Assembly (NCBI RefSeq): GCF_006715395.1
Contig: NZ_VFNC01000003.1
Coordinates: forward strand, 496,001 to 560,000
Origin: Streptomyces sp. SLBN-31
GTDB taxonomy: Bacteria; Actinomycetota; Actinomycetes; Streptomycetales; Streptomycetaceae
Direction of reading: 5' to 3'
Length of the DNA: 64,000 nt
The notes beneath the pieces are model-generated. The model saw nothing but the letters and a program-made list of their open reading frames with translations, did no database searches and had not been told where the DNA came from. The translations under genes were made by a program, and so were the position numbers. Shown here one piece after another: positions 1-9,300 of this stretch (positions are counted from its first letter, which is position 1; every line of letters starts with the position of its first letter).

Positions 1-1266
1 GAACAGCTCGCTGTCGGGGCCGGTGCGGGCCGGGTGCTGGAGGACCAGGACCGCCACGTCGTCGTCGTGGTCGGCGGTGACCCCGGCCGAGCGGACCAGG
101 CGGTCGCAGACCACCTGGGGGGTGCCCGTCGCACCGGACAGGGCGGCTTCCAGGGCCTCGATGCCCTCGTCGAGGTCGGCGTCGCGGCGCTCCACCAGCC
201 CGTCCGTGTAGAGCACGGCCGTGGAGCCGGGGCCGAGCGGGACGGAGCCGGAGGCGTGCATCCAGCCGCCCGTGCCGAGGGGCGGGCCGGTCGGCTCGTC
301 GGCGCGCTGGACGGCGCCGGTCTCGTCGCGGACCAGGATGGGGAGGTGGCCGGCGGAGGCGTACACCAGCCGGCCCTCGTTCGGGTCGTGGATGGCGTAG
401 ACGCAGGTGGCGATCTGGTTGGCGTCGATCTCCGCGGCGAGGCCGTCGAGGAGCTGCAGGACCTCGTGCGGGGGCAGGTCCAGGCGGGCGTAGGCGCGCA
501 CCGCCGTACGGAGTTGGCCCATGACGGCGGCGGCGCGGACGCCCCGGCCCATGACGTCGCCGATGACCAGGGCCGTGCGGCCGCCGCCGAGGGTGATGAC
601 GTCGTACCAGTCGCCGCCGACCGCGGCCTCCGTGCCGCCGGGGTGGTAGGTGGCGGCGATGCGCAGGTCGTCGGGCTGTTCGAGCTCCTGGGGGAGGAGG
701 GAGCGCTGGAGGGTGACCGCGGTCTCGCGCTGGCGGCGTTCGCTGGCGCGGAGGCGTTCAGCGGCCTCGGCGTGGTCGGTGACGTCGGTGGCGAAGACGA
801 GCACGCCAGCGTGGTCGGCTTCCGTGACCGGGGTGCAGGTGAACGTGTAGGAGCGGCCGTCGGGGGCCTTGCGGGACTTGAGGGTGCGGGGCTTGCCGCT
901 GCGCAGCACCTGGTCGAGGAGCGGGAGCAGGCCCAGTTCGGCGAGTTCGGGGAGGGACTCGCGGGTGGGCTCGCCGAGGGGGCGCAGGCCGAAGGCGGTC
1001 ACGTAGGAGTCGTTGATGTAGGCGACCCGGTGGTCGTGTCCGTGCACCAGGGCCACCAGGGCGGGGACGCGGTCGAGGACCTCGCGCACGGGGAGTTCGT
1101 CCACGGCGGGCAGGTACGGGGCCTGTTGGGTCAGTTGTTCGGCGCGGGCCGAGGGGACGGAGCCCGCGCCGTCGGCCGGGCGGTCCGGGGCGACCGTGTG
1201 GTCGGTCCGCGCTGCCGCGCGGCGCTGCGTTCCGGGGAGCCGGGCGCTCCAGCGCGTGAAGTTCAC
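1..1266 (-). CDS. PAS-SpoIIE (PP2C-type) serine phosphatase, 3'-truncated by window edge
   Basis: Read on the minus strand from a GTG at 1266, this frame stays open to the window edge, giving about 422 residues without a stop. The N-terminal third contains a PAS-like segment (VALVHGHDHRVAYIND, then TPVTEADHAGVLVFATDVTD). The rest is a SpoIIE/PP2C phosphatase domain with the metal-binding signature GGDWYDV, then VIGDVMGRGVRAAAVMGQLR, LYTDGLVERRD and HDDDVAVLVL near the end. Proteins of this type dephosphorylate anti-sigma-factor antagonists or other regulators in response to a sensed signal. The final residues fit the expected C-terminus of the domain, so little is missing. The start is supported only by a weak AAGG five bases upstream. 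The partner is unknown. Confidence 0.85.
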   Translation of the reverse strand, partial: MNFTRWSARLPGTQRRAAARTDHTVAPDRPADGAGSVPSARAEQLTQQAPYLPAVDELPVREVLDRVPALVALVHGHDHRVAYINDSYVTAFGLRPLGEPTRESLPELAELGLLPLLDQVLRSGKPRTLKSRKAPDGRSYTFTCTPVTEADHAGVLVFATDVTDHAEAAERLRASERRQRETAVTLQRSLLPQELEQPDDLRIAATYHPGGTEAAVGGDWYDVITLGGGRTALVIGDVMGRGVRAAAVMGQLRTAVRAYARLDLPPHEVLQLLDGLAAEIDANQIATCVYAIHDPNEGRLVYASAGHLPILVRDETGAVQRADEPTGPPLGTGGWMHASGSVPLGPGSTAVLYTDGLVERRDADLDEGIEALEAALSGATGTPQVVCDRLVRSAGVTADHDDDVAVLVLQHPARTGPDSELF

Positions 1267-1399
1267 GAATCCTTGCCGAGCCTCTTGGGTTCGAAGGGTG
1301 AGCGGACGCTCGCCCTGGGGCGGGGATCAGTCTGGCAGGTGGCCTACCGGGGCGACATCCGTCAGACGCCCACCCGGTCCGTGGAGTTCCTGGGTCCGG

Positions 1400-2779
1400 T
1401 CAGGACGACCCCTTCGGGTCGTCCGCCGGATCGCCAGGAGGCTTTCCACCGGCCGCGAGTTCGAACTCCGCTCGGGGATGTTCGAGCGAGCCGAGCGAGA
1501 CGATCTCCCGTTTGAAGAGGCCCGAGAGGGTCCATTCCGCGAGGACACGGGCCTTGCGGTTGAAGGTGGGGACCCTGCTCAGGTGGTAGACGCGGTGCAT
1601 GAACCAGGCAGGGTAGCCCTTCAGCTTGCGCCCGTAGACGTGTGCCACGCCCTTGTGCAGACCGAGTGAGGCCACCGAGCCGGCGTACGCGTGGGAGTAC
1701 GTCTCCAGTTCCTCGCCGCGCAGCGAGTGCGCGATGTTGTCGCCGAGGACCCTGGCCTGGCGGACGGCGTGCTGGGCGTTGGGGGCGGTCTCCCTGCCGG
1801 GTTCCGCGGCCGTGACGTCGGGGACGGCCGCCGCGTCGCCGGCCGCCCAAGCGTGCGTGGCGCCGTCGATCGTCAGCTGGGGGGTGCATTTCAGCCGTCC
1901 TCGCGCGGTGAGCGGGAGGTCGGTGGCGGCGAGCAGCGGGCTGGGTCTGACGCCTGCCGTCCAGACGATCGTGCGGGTCGGGAAGCGGGCTCCGTCGCTG
2001 AGTACGGCGATGCGGTCGGCGCAGGACTCCAGGCGTGTGTTCAGCCGTACGTCGATGTTGCGGCGGCGCAGTTCGGTGACCGTGTAGCGGCCCATCTCCT
2101 CGCCGACCTCGGGCAGGATGCGGTCCGAGGCCTCGACGAGGATCCACTTCATGTCCTCGGCCTGGACGTTGTGGTAGTAGCGCGCGGTGTAGCGGGCCAT
2201 GTCCTCCAGCTCGGCGAGCGCCTCGACGCCTGCGAAGCCGCCGCCGACGAAGACGAAGGTGAGGGCCGCGTCGCGGATCTCCGGGTCGCGGGTGGAGGAG
2301 GCGATGTCCATCTGCTCGATGACGTGGTTGCGCAGGCCGATGGCCTCCTCGACCGACTTGAAACCGACGGCGTGCTCGGCGAGGCCGGGGATGGGCAGCG
2401 TGCGGGAGATCGAGCCGGGCGCGAGGACGAGTTCGTCGTACGACAGCTGCTCGGCGCCCGTGCCCTCCTCCTCGGTGGCCAGGGTGGTGAGGGTGGCGGT
2501 GCGTTTGGCGTGGTCGATGGAGCGGACCTCGCCGACGACGACGTGGCAGTGGTCCAGGACGCGGCGCAGCGGGACGACGACGTGCCGCGGGGAGATGGCG
2601 CCGGCCGCCGCCTCGGGAAGGAACGGCTGATAGGTCATGTACGGGTCGGGAGTGACGACCGTGATCTCGGCCTCGCCCCGGGCGAGTTCCCGTTTCAGTC
2701 TGCGCTGCAGACGCAGGGCCGTGTACATCCCGACGTAGCCGCCGCCGACAACGAGAATGCGCGCACGTTCCTTCACCAT
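1400..2779 (-). CDS. ndh: type II NADH dehydrogenase (FAD-dependent pyridine nucleotide oxidoreductase)
   Basis: Single-subunit, non-proton-pumping NADH:quinone oxidoreductase that feeds electrons to menaquinone at the inner face of the membrane. The N-terminus has the FAD-binding Rossmann motif VVGGGYVGMYTA. A second dinucleotide-binding site, FVFVGGGFAGVEALAE, lies mid-protein, followed by TRTIVWTAGV and AWAAGDAAAVPD, both typical of this family. The C-terminal stretch (YPAWFMHRVYHLSRVP) is the membrane-associating region seen in actinobacterial homologues. The ATG at 2779 gives 459 residues, a normal length. The frame is open to 2929 but that extension is low-complexity and unlike the family. 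No strong Shine-Dalgarno marks any of the candidate starts, so the exact N-terminus is uncertain. Confidence 0.9.
   Translation of the reverse strand: MVKERARILVVGGGYVGMYTALRLQRRLKRELARGEAEITVVTPDPYMTYQPFLPEAAAGAISPRHVVVPLRRVLDHCHVVVGEVRSIDHAKRTATLTTLATEEEGTGAEQLSYDELVLAPGSISRTLPIPGLAEHAVGFKSVEEAIGLRNHVIEQMDIASSTRDPEIRDAALTFVFVGGGFAGVEALAELEDMARYTARYYHNVQAEDMKWILVEASDRILPEVGEEMGRYTVTELRRRNIDVRLNTRLESCADRIAVLSDGARFPTRTIVWTAGVRPSPLLAATDLPLTARGRLKCTPQLTIDGATHAWAAGDAAAVPDVTAAEPGRETAPNAQHAVRQARVLGDNIAHSLRGEELETYSHAYAGSVASLGLHKGVAHVYGRKLKGYPAWFMHRVYHLSRVPTFNRKARVLAEWTLSGLFKREIVSLGSLEHPRAEFELAAGGKPPGDPADDPKGSS
1403..1424 (-). terminator. hairpin at the 3' end of the NADH dehydrogenase gene
   Basis: A perfect 9-bp inverted repeat (GGACGACCC / GGGTCGTCC, 4-base loop) overlaps the last codons of the dehydrogenase gene. 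A second hairpin (about 1296-1317, AGGGTGAGCG / CGCTCGCCCT) lies between the gene and the phosphatase downstream. Neither has a U-tract. Either could terminate or stabilise the transcript. Confidence 0.4.
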
Positions 2780-3161
2780 CCCATGACGCACCCAGCTCTT
2801 GAGTTTGTCCACAGCCTCGACAATTTGTGTGACCGCGGGCCGGGGATCTCCGGAGTTGGCCGAATTGCCGGAGTGCCCGGAAGGAGCGCAGGTCAGTGGG
2901 TGTGCGCCGGGGGCGCCCGAGGGGTGCAATCGGGACGTATACGACTCGTGCCCCGATCGGGGGGCGCTCCGTGCGGAACCTGCCCCTTCTGAATTGACCC
3001 CCTCTCAACTATGTTCGTGTGTCGACGGGGTGTAGGGGGATGCGCTTCATCGGATCGGAAGTCCGCGACGGGCGGGCCGACGGTCCTGCTCCTTCGCACG
3101 CTCCGGCTTTCAGTGGCGGGGAGAGTCTCCGGGGGGAGACGTCATTACCGGGGGAACGCTT
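2780..3161. other. intergenic region between divergent ndh and TetR genes
   Basis: About 380 bases separate the divergent dehydrogenase and TetR genes. Open frames across it are compositional shadows with no family resemblance. It must hold the promoters of both genes, but I could not identify a convincing operator palindrome. Confidence 0.4.
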
Positions 3162-3932
3162 ATGCATGTTCAGGACTCTCATTGGTCGTCCGCGTCCGCA
3201 CTCGCGGCCGGCGGCATGATGAGCGCGGCGGCGGGCAACGGACGCGGGGACCAGACGCGTACGACGCCGCTGCGCGTGGACGCACAGCGCAATCTGGAGC
3301 ACGTGCTGCGTGCGGCGCGCGAGGTCTTCGGCGAGCTGGGGTACGGCGCGCCGATGGAGGACGTGGCGCGGCGCGCGCGGGTGGGTGTGGGGACCGTCTA
3401 CCGGCGGTTCCCGAGCAAGGACGTCCTGGTGCGGCGGATAGCCGAGGAGGAGACCTCCCGGCTGACCGACCAGGCCCGGGCGGCGCTCGGGCAGGAGGAC
3501 GAGCCGTGGTCGGCGCTGTCGCGCTTCCTGCGGACGTCCGTGGCGTCGGGTGCCGGCCGGTTGCTGCCGCCCCATGTGCTGCGGGTCGGCGTCGCCGAGG
3601 AACGCGACGGCAGGACCGTGTTCGACGAGGCGCGGGTGCCGCAGCAGCGGATGCAGCCGGGCGCCGGTGAACTGCGGCTGGTTCCCGAGAGCGGTTCCTC
3701 GGGGAGGGTCGGGGACGACGACGCGGGCGCCTCGGCGCTGCTCGAGGTCGTGGGTCAGCTGGTGGAGCGGGCCCGGGCCGCGGGTGAGCTGCGGGCCGAC
3801 GTGTCGGTGTCCGACGTACTGCTGGTGATCGCCACCGCCGCGCCCTCGTTGCCGGATGCGGCGCAGCAGGCCGCGGCGTCCGCGCGGCTGCTGGACATCC
3901 TGCTGGAGGGGCTGCGGTCCCGGCCGGTGTGA
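3162..3932 (+). CDS. TetR/AcrR family transcriptional regulator
   Basis: One-component repressor-type regulator of about 256 residues. After an unconserved leader of some 35 residues comes the TetR DNA-binding domain: an alpha-1 helix (NLEHVLRAAREVFGELGYGA), then MEDVARRARVGVGTVYRRFP as the helix-turn-helix, followed by SKDVLVRRI. The rest is an all-helical ligand-binding or dimerisation domain with no recognisable specificity. The ATG at 3162 is preceded by GGGGGA. An alternative ATG at 3216 would still keep the HTH. It is transcribed away from the NADH dehydrogenase gene, so that gene is the obvious candidate target, though this is inference from position only. Confidence 0.85.
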   Translation: MHVQDSHWSSASALAAGGMMSAAAGNGRGDQTRTTPLRVDAQRNLEHVLRAAREVFGELGYGAPMEDVARRARVGVGTVYRRFPSKDVLVRRIAEEETSRLTDQARAALGQEDEPWSALSRFLRTSVASGAGRLLPPHVLRVGVAEERDGRTVFDEARVPQQRMQPGAGELRLVPESGSSGRVGDDDAGASALLEVVGQLVERARAAGELRADVSVSDVLLVIATAAPSLPDAAQQAAASARLLDILLEGLRSRPV

Positions 3933-4364
3933 CGGTCGCGGGTGGGCGAGCCGCCCGGCTGTCGGCCGGGTCGGGTTCCCACCCGCGCCATCCGTCGGCA
4001 GCCGGAGGTGTTTCGGTCGGTCGGCGCGGTCGCGGGTGGCGGTCGCGGGTGGCGGGTCAATTCGCCAGCACCGGCGACTCACTCGAAAAGGTGACTCCGG
4101 GGCGTGGGCGCCCTGCGGCCCGCGCCTCCCGCGAGCGCCGACACTCCGCACGGGACATACCGAACCAATCGGCCATCCCGACCAACTGCCGCCCCGCAGA
4201 GATCAATTGAGGCTTCCCCGAACGGGTGAAAGCTAGTACTGGTACGCGGCAACTCCCCACGGACGAGTGGAAGGACCACTCGGCAGGGGTCCTGACCAAA
4301 AGCCAATATGGCACTCTGACCCGGTGTTCGGGACCGGTAGGGCAGGCGGCGGGGGCTTTCCGCG
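3933..4364. other. intergenic region upstream of the ECF sigma gene
   Basis: About 430 bases between the TetR gene and the sigma-factor gene. Frames here have no protein-family features. It presumably contains the sigma gene's promoter, but I see no promoter sequence I can defend. Confidence 0.35.
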
Positions 4365-6302
4365 ATGAGCGTTGACGGGCGGGACGAGTCACTCGGCGAC
4401 GGTGACCCGGAAGACGGCGCCACGCCACAGGTACCGCTCCAGGGGGGACGCCCCTCCATCCCGGCTCAGGCCGGGGAGCCCGTCGAGGGAAGCGTCCCGG
4501 CCCAGCGCGACCGGCGGCAGGACAGCGGCGTCCTGCCGCCGCCGAGGGACCTGCCCCCTTCCGACGCCGATCTGATCGAGCGGATGCGTACGGGCGACGA
4601 CAGCGCCTACGAGGCGCTGTACCGGCGTCACGCCGACGCCGTGCGCCGCTACGCCCGCACCTGCTGCCGCGACGGCCACACCGCCGACGACCTGACCGCC
4701 GAGGTCTTCGCCCGCATGCTGCAGGCGGTGCGCAGGGGGCACGGCCCCGAGCACGCCGTACGCCCGTACCTGCTCACCTGCGTCCGGCGCGTGGCCGCCG
4801 GCTGGACCAAGTCCGCCAGGCGTGAGCACCTCGTCGACGACTTCGCGGTGTTCGCCGCGCAGGCGGCACGTTCGTCCGAGGCCGCCGACCAGGACACCCT
4901 GGATCTCGGTGCCGACGTGCGCGCCATGCACGAGGCCGAGCAGTCCATGGCGATGCGGGCCTTCCGGTCGCTGCCCGAGCGCTGGCAGGCCGTGCTGTGG
5001 CACACCGAGGTCGAGGACGAGTCGCCCAGCGAGGTCGCCACGCTCTTCGGGCTGGACGCCAACGGCACGCGCGTGCTCGCCTCCCGCGCCCGCGAGGGCC
5101 TCAAGCAGGCCTATCTGCAGGCGCACGTCAGCGCCACCCTCGTGGCCGACGAGGAGTGCGCCCGCTACGCCGACCGGCTCGGCGCCTACGCGCGCGGCGG
5201 CCTGCGCACCCGTGCGGAGCGCGGGCTGCGCAAGCACCTGGAGGAGTGCGCCAAGTGCCGGCTGGCCGCCGGTCAGATCAAGGAGGTCGCCGGCGGCATC
5301 CCGGCCGTCGTGCCGGTCGCGGTCATCGGCTGGTTCGGCGCCGCCGGGTACGCCAAGGCGCTCGGCCTCGTCGCCGGTTCGGCCGCCGGAGCCGGTGCGG
5401 CGGGCGCGGGCGCGGCCGCGGCGGCCGGCGGCGGCTCGTCCGGCGGAGCGGGCGCGGGTGCCGGAGCGGCCGCCTCGGAGGGACTGGGCGCGCCGGTGAA
5501 GGCCGGCATCGCGGCCGGCGTCGTCGCCGTGGCCGCCGCCGCGGTGGCCCTCGCCCTCGTCGGCGACGACAGCCCCGTCAGAAAGCCCGACGCCAAGCCG
5601 CCCGTCTCCTCGCCGGTCGTAGGGCAGCAGTCGCCGAAGCCCCCGACAAAGCGGCCCGAGCCGCAGCCCCCGGCGATCGTGCCCGCGCACGCGCCCACGC
5701 CCGCGCCGACCCCGCCACCCCGGCCGACCCCCACGCCGACGCCGACGCCCACACCCCCACCGGCGCCGGCGCCGAAGCCCAAGCCGACGCCGACGCCGAT
5801 GCCGACGTCCGCGCCGAAGCCCACGCTCACCCCCACCCCCGTAACGACCCCGCCTCCGCCGCCAGCCCCGGCCGTCTACGAGTGGAGCGAGCTCGCCTAC
5901 GACGTCAGCGGCGACGGCACCGGGCCCGAGATGCGGATCGGCCGGAGCAGCTGGGTGTGGCAGCGCTACGGCCTGTCCGTCGACGACAAGCGGTACACCC
6001 ACGGGGTGAGCGTGCACGGCCACTCCTCCGTCACGATCGACCTCAACCGCAGCTGCACCGCCTACGACGCCCTGGTCGGCATCGACGACATGGCCCTGGG
6101 GCTCGGCAAGGTCTACTTCTCCGTCTACGCCGACGGCACCCGGCTGTGGCGGTCGGGCCTGGTGGAAGCCGGTGAGCCGGCGGTTCCGGTGCATGTGAAC
6201 CTCGCCGGGCACCGGACCGTGCGGCTGGTCGTCGAGCCGCGCGACGGCTTCGACGCGCTCACACTCGCGGACTGGGCCGAGTCGAGGTTCACCTGCTCCT
6301 AG
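4365..6302 (+). CDS. ECF sigma factor fused to zinc finger, membrane segment and NPCBM carbohydrate-binding domain
   Basis: A 645-residue protein, over three times the length of an ordinary ECF sigma factor. Residues about 65-150 match sigma region 2 (YEALYRRHADAVRRYART, then ADDLTAEVFARML). About 190-250 match region 4 (FRSLPERWQAVLWHTEVED, then LASRAREGLKQAYLQ). A zinc-binding anti-sigma-like module follows (Cys near 265, then HLEECAKC near 292-299). An Ala/Gly-rich stretch precedes a hydrophobic helix near 381-402, and a Pro/Thr-rich spacer of about 90 residues leads to a C-terminal NPCBM-type domain (about 504-645, e.g. YTHGVSVHGHSSVTIDL). This fits the ECF52-like class with large C-terminal extensions. 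The polypeptide appears to carry its own membrane anchor and an extracellular sugar-binding sensor. Its stop overlaps the stop of the convergent regulator gene. Confidence 0.88.
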   Translation: MSVDGRDESLGDGDPEDGATPQVPLQGGRPSIPAQAGEPVEGSVPAQRDRRQDSGVLPPPRDLPPSDADLIERMRTGDDSAYEALYRRHADAVRRYARTCCRDGHTADDLTAEVFARMLQAVRRGHGPEHAVRPYLLTCVRRVAAGWTKSARREHLVDDFAVFAAQAARSSEAADQDTLDLGADVRAMHEAEQSMAMRAFRSLPERWQAVLWHTEVEDESPSEVATLFGLDANGTRVLASRAREGLKQAYLQAHVSATLVADEECARYADRLGAYARGGLRTRAERGLRKHLEECAKCRLAAGQIKEVAGGIPAVVPVAVIGWFGAAGYAKALGLVAGSAAGAGAAGAGAAAAAGGGSSGGAGAGAGAAASEGLGAPVKAGIAAGVVAVAAAAVALALVGDDSPVRKPDAKPPVSSPVVGQQSPKPPTKRPEPQPPAIVPAHAPTPAPTPPPRPTPTPTPTPTPPPAPAPKPKPTPTPMPTSAPKPTLTPTPVTTPPPPPAPAVYEWSELAYDVSGDGTGPEMRIGRSSWVWQRYGLSVDDKRYTHGVSVHGHSSVTIDLNRSCTAYDALVGIDDMALGLGKVYFSVYADGTRLWRSGLVEAGEPAVPVHVNLAGHRTVRLVVEPRDGFDALTLADWAESRFTCS

Positions 6303-9300
6303 GGCCTGTCGGCCGCCGTACCGCGCAGGGCCTCGTCGAGGTCGGCGAACAGTTCATCGGGAGCCAGAGCGGCGCCCGCGGCGTACTCCGTCTCCCACCG
6401 CCGGTCGCCCAGCGCGGCGCGGGTGGCCGCCTCCGCGCGCTCGGCCTCGGCGCCCTCCGGGGCCAGGCGGGGATGACCGCCCCGCAGCCGGTCGGCGGCC
6501 GCCAGCAGACGGGCCACGCGCGCGTGGTCGCCGAGGTCGGACAGCACGGCCGCCGTGCCGTCCAGGAGCGTCGCCGTGACCGCGTCGGCACAGCGCCGCT
6601 CCACCGACTCCCGGACGGTGTCGACCAGTTTCGCCAGTCCCAGCCGCGGACCGGACTCGACGACCGTCACCCTCGCGTCGACCGCGTCCAGCATCACCAT
6701 GAACTGCGGGGGCGGCGAACCCCGTTGGGTCTCCGCCCGGGCCGCCTCGCACAGTTCGCGCGCGCGGACCGTGTCCTTGTCGTCCAGGGCGAGATGGGCC
6801 CGCATGAGCAGGACGAACGCCCGGGAGTCGGCCACGCCGTAACGGTCGGCGGCTTCCGACGCCTCGTCCAGCGCCCGCACCGCACCCGGCCGGTCGCCGG
6901 CCCGGTAGGCGAACTCCGCGAGCCGGGCGATCAGGAACGGCGTCTCCGCGTACGCGCCCACCTCGTAGGCCAGGCGCAGCGCCTCCTCGTACTCGCCCTT
7001 GGCCTCCTCGTACCGGGCCCGTGCCATGGCCGCCTCGCCGGCCGCACTGCACACCTGGGCCCGCATCCACCGGTCACCGACGCGCCGGCTGATCGCCCGC
7101 AGCTCGGCGAGGTCCTCGTCGACGCCCTTCATCCCGCCCGGCGAGTCGACCGCCATGTGGGTGCGGAACATCAGGGCCACGCCGACCGCCCAGTCGTCGC
7201 CGTGGGCGCGGCAGTTGGCCACGGTGACGTTCATGGCGGCACGCACCTCCTCCCAGCTGCTCAGGACGAACGCGGTCACCGGCCAGACGAGCCCGGGGAA
7301 GCGGGCCGACTCCGGGCCGCCCGGCTCGAAGAACGCCCGCACCGCGGTGACGTACGCGTGCTTGTCCGGGGTGACGTCCATCGGCTCGGCGTCCGACTTG
7401 AGGAAGAGGTGGAGCATCCGGAGGTTCATCCGGAGGGTGTGCAGGGGGCCCGGCTCCTCGCCGCCCTGGGCGGCCAGGCAGGCGTCCGCGGGGTCGACCG
7501 AGGTGTCGTACGGGTCCACGCCCGCGCCCAGGCGCACGGCCCGGTCGACCCAACTCGTCGCCTCGTGGCGGTAGTTGCGCAGCCACCAGAACCAGCCCAT
7601 GGCCAGGGTGAGGGCGCCCGCCTCCTCCTCGGCGCCGGAGGCCAGGGCGCGGTCGAGGGCGGCACGGATGTTGTCCAGCTCGGTCTCCAGGCGGGATATC
7701 CACGGGAGCTGGCCGGCCGAGCGCAGGCGCGGCTCGGCCTCCGTGACGAGCGCGCGCACCCACGCGCGGTGCCGGCGCTCGGCCTCGGCGCGCTGTTCGG
7801 GGACCTCGGCGGCGCGCTCGGTGGCGTACTCGTGGATGGTCTCCAGCATGCGGTAGCGCATGGTGCCGGAGCCGCTGTCCTCGCACGGGTTCGCGTACGG
7901 GGAGGCCACGATCAGGGACTTGTCGACGAGCGCGCCGACCAGGTCGGCCGCGGGGCCGGTGCACACGGCCTCCGCCGCCTCCAGGTCCCAGCCGCCGGCG
8001 AACACGGAGACCTCGCGCAGGACCGTCCGCTCCCGCTCGTCGAGCAGGTCCCAGGACCAGTCGACGACCGCGCGCAGGGTCTGCTGGCGGGGCAGGACCG
8101 TGCGGCTTCCGGAGGTGAGGAGGCGGAAGCGGTCGTCCAGGCGGTCGGCGATCTGCCTCGGGGTGAGCAGCCTCAGCCGGGCCGCGGCCAGTTCGATGGC
8201 GAGCGGCAGGCCATCCAGGCGGCGGCAGATCTCCTCGACGGCGGCCCGGTCGCCGAGCGCGGCGTCCGCGTCGGGGCGGACGGCGGACGCGCGCTCCTCG
8301 AACAGGCGCCGCGCCTGGTCGGGGACGAGGGGCTCGACCGGGCGCACCGACTCGCCGGGGACGCCCAGGGGTTCGCGGCTGGTGGCGAGGATCGTGAGCC
8401 CGGGGCAGTGGGTGAGCAGCGTCTCGGCGAGGGCGGCCGCCGCTTCGATGACATGTTCGCAGTTGTCAAGGATCAAGAGTTCGCTGCGCGGGGCGCAGTA
8501 CTCGACGAGCAGGGCGAGCGGGTCGTCCTGCGGGGCCGTCAGCTCGGCGGTCATCAGCACGGTCTCGCGCAGACCGAGCGCGCTGACCACCGCTCCCGGC
8601 ACCGCCTCCGGGCGGTCGAGCGGTGCCAGTTCGACCAGCCACGCCTGCGGAAGCCCGGCGGCGGCCTCCTCGGCGAGGCGGGTCTTTCCCGAGCCGCCCG
8701 GTCCGGTGAGGGTGACCAGACGTGCCCTGTGCAATTCGGAACGGATGGCGTCGAGCTCCGGTTCCCGGCCCACGAAAGAGGTAAGCCGCGGACGCAGGTT
8801 GCCGCTACGGGTGGGGGGTTGAGGGCGGCCGGGTGGCAACGGTGGCTCGGGACGGGCCTGGATCTGCGGTGCCGCGAGGAGTTCGGCGTGCAGGGCGCGG
8901 AGCCCGGGGCCCGGGTCGGTGCCGAGGTCTTCGGCCAGGGCCCGGCGGGTGGACTCGTACGCGGCGAGGGCGTCGGCCGTGCGGCCCGTGTCGCGCAGGG
9001 CGCGGATGAGGAGGGCGTGCAGCGGTTCGTCGTACGGGTGGGCGGCGGTGAGTTCCCTCAGCCGCGGTACGGCGGTGTGGGCGCGGCCCAGACGCAGGTC
9101 CGCGTCGACGCGGGCACGGGTCGCCTCCAGGTGGAGGGCGTCGGGGCGGGTGGCGGCGGTGCGGTCGGGGAGGTCGGCGAGGGCGGGGCCGCGCCACAGG
9201 GCGAGGGCCTCGTCGAGGACGTCGGCAGCGGTGCCGGCGTCGTTGCGGGCCAGGGCCGCGGTGCCCCGGTGGACCAGGTCCTCGAAGACGTACAGGTCGA

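Noticed and set aside
34..1515. Long plus-strand frame opposite the PP2C phosphatase
   Set aside because: Antisense shadow caused by high GC; low-complexity Gly/Val/Ala sequence, no family features, while the minus strand encodes a recognisable phosphatase.
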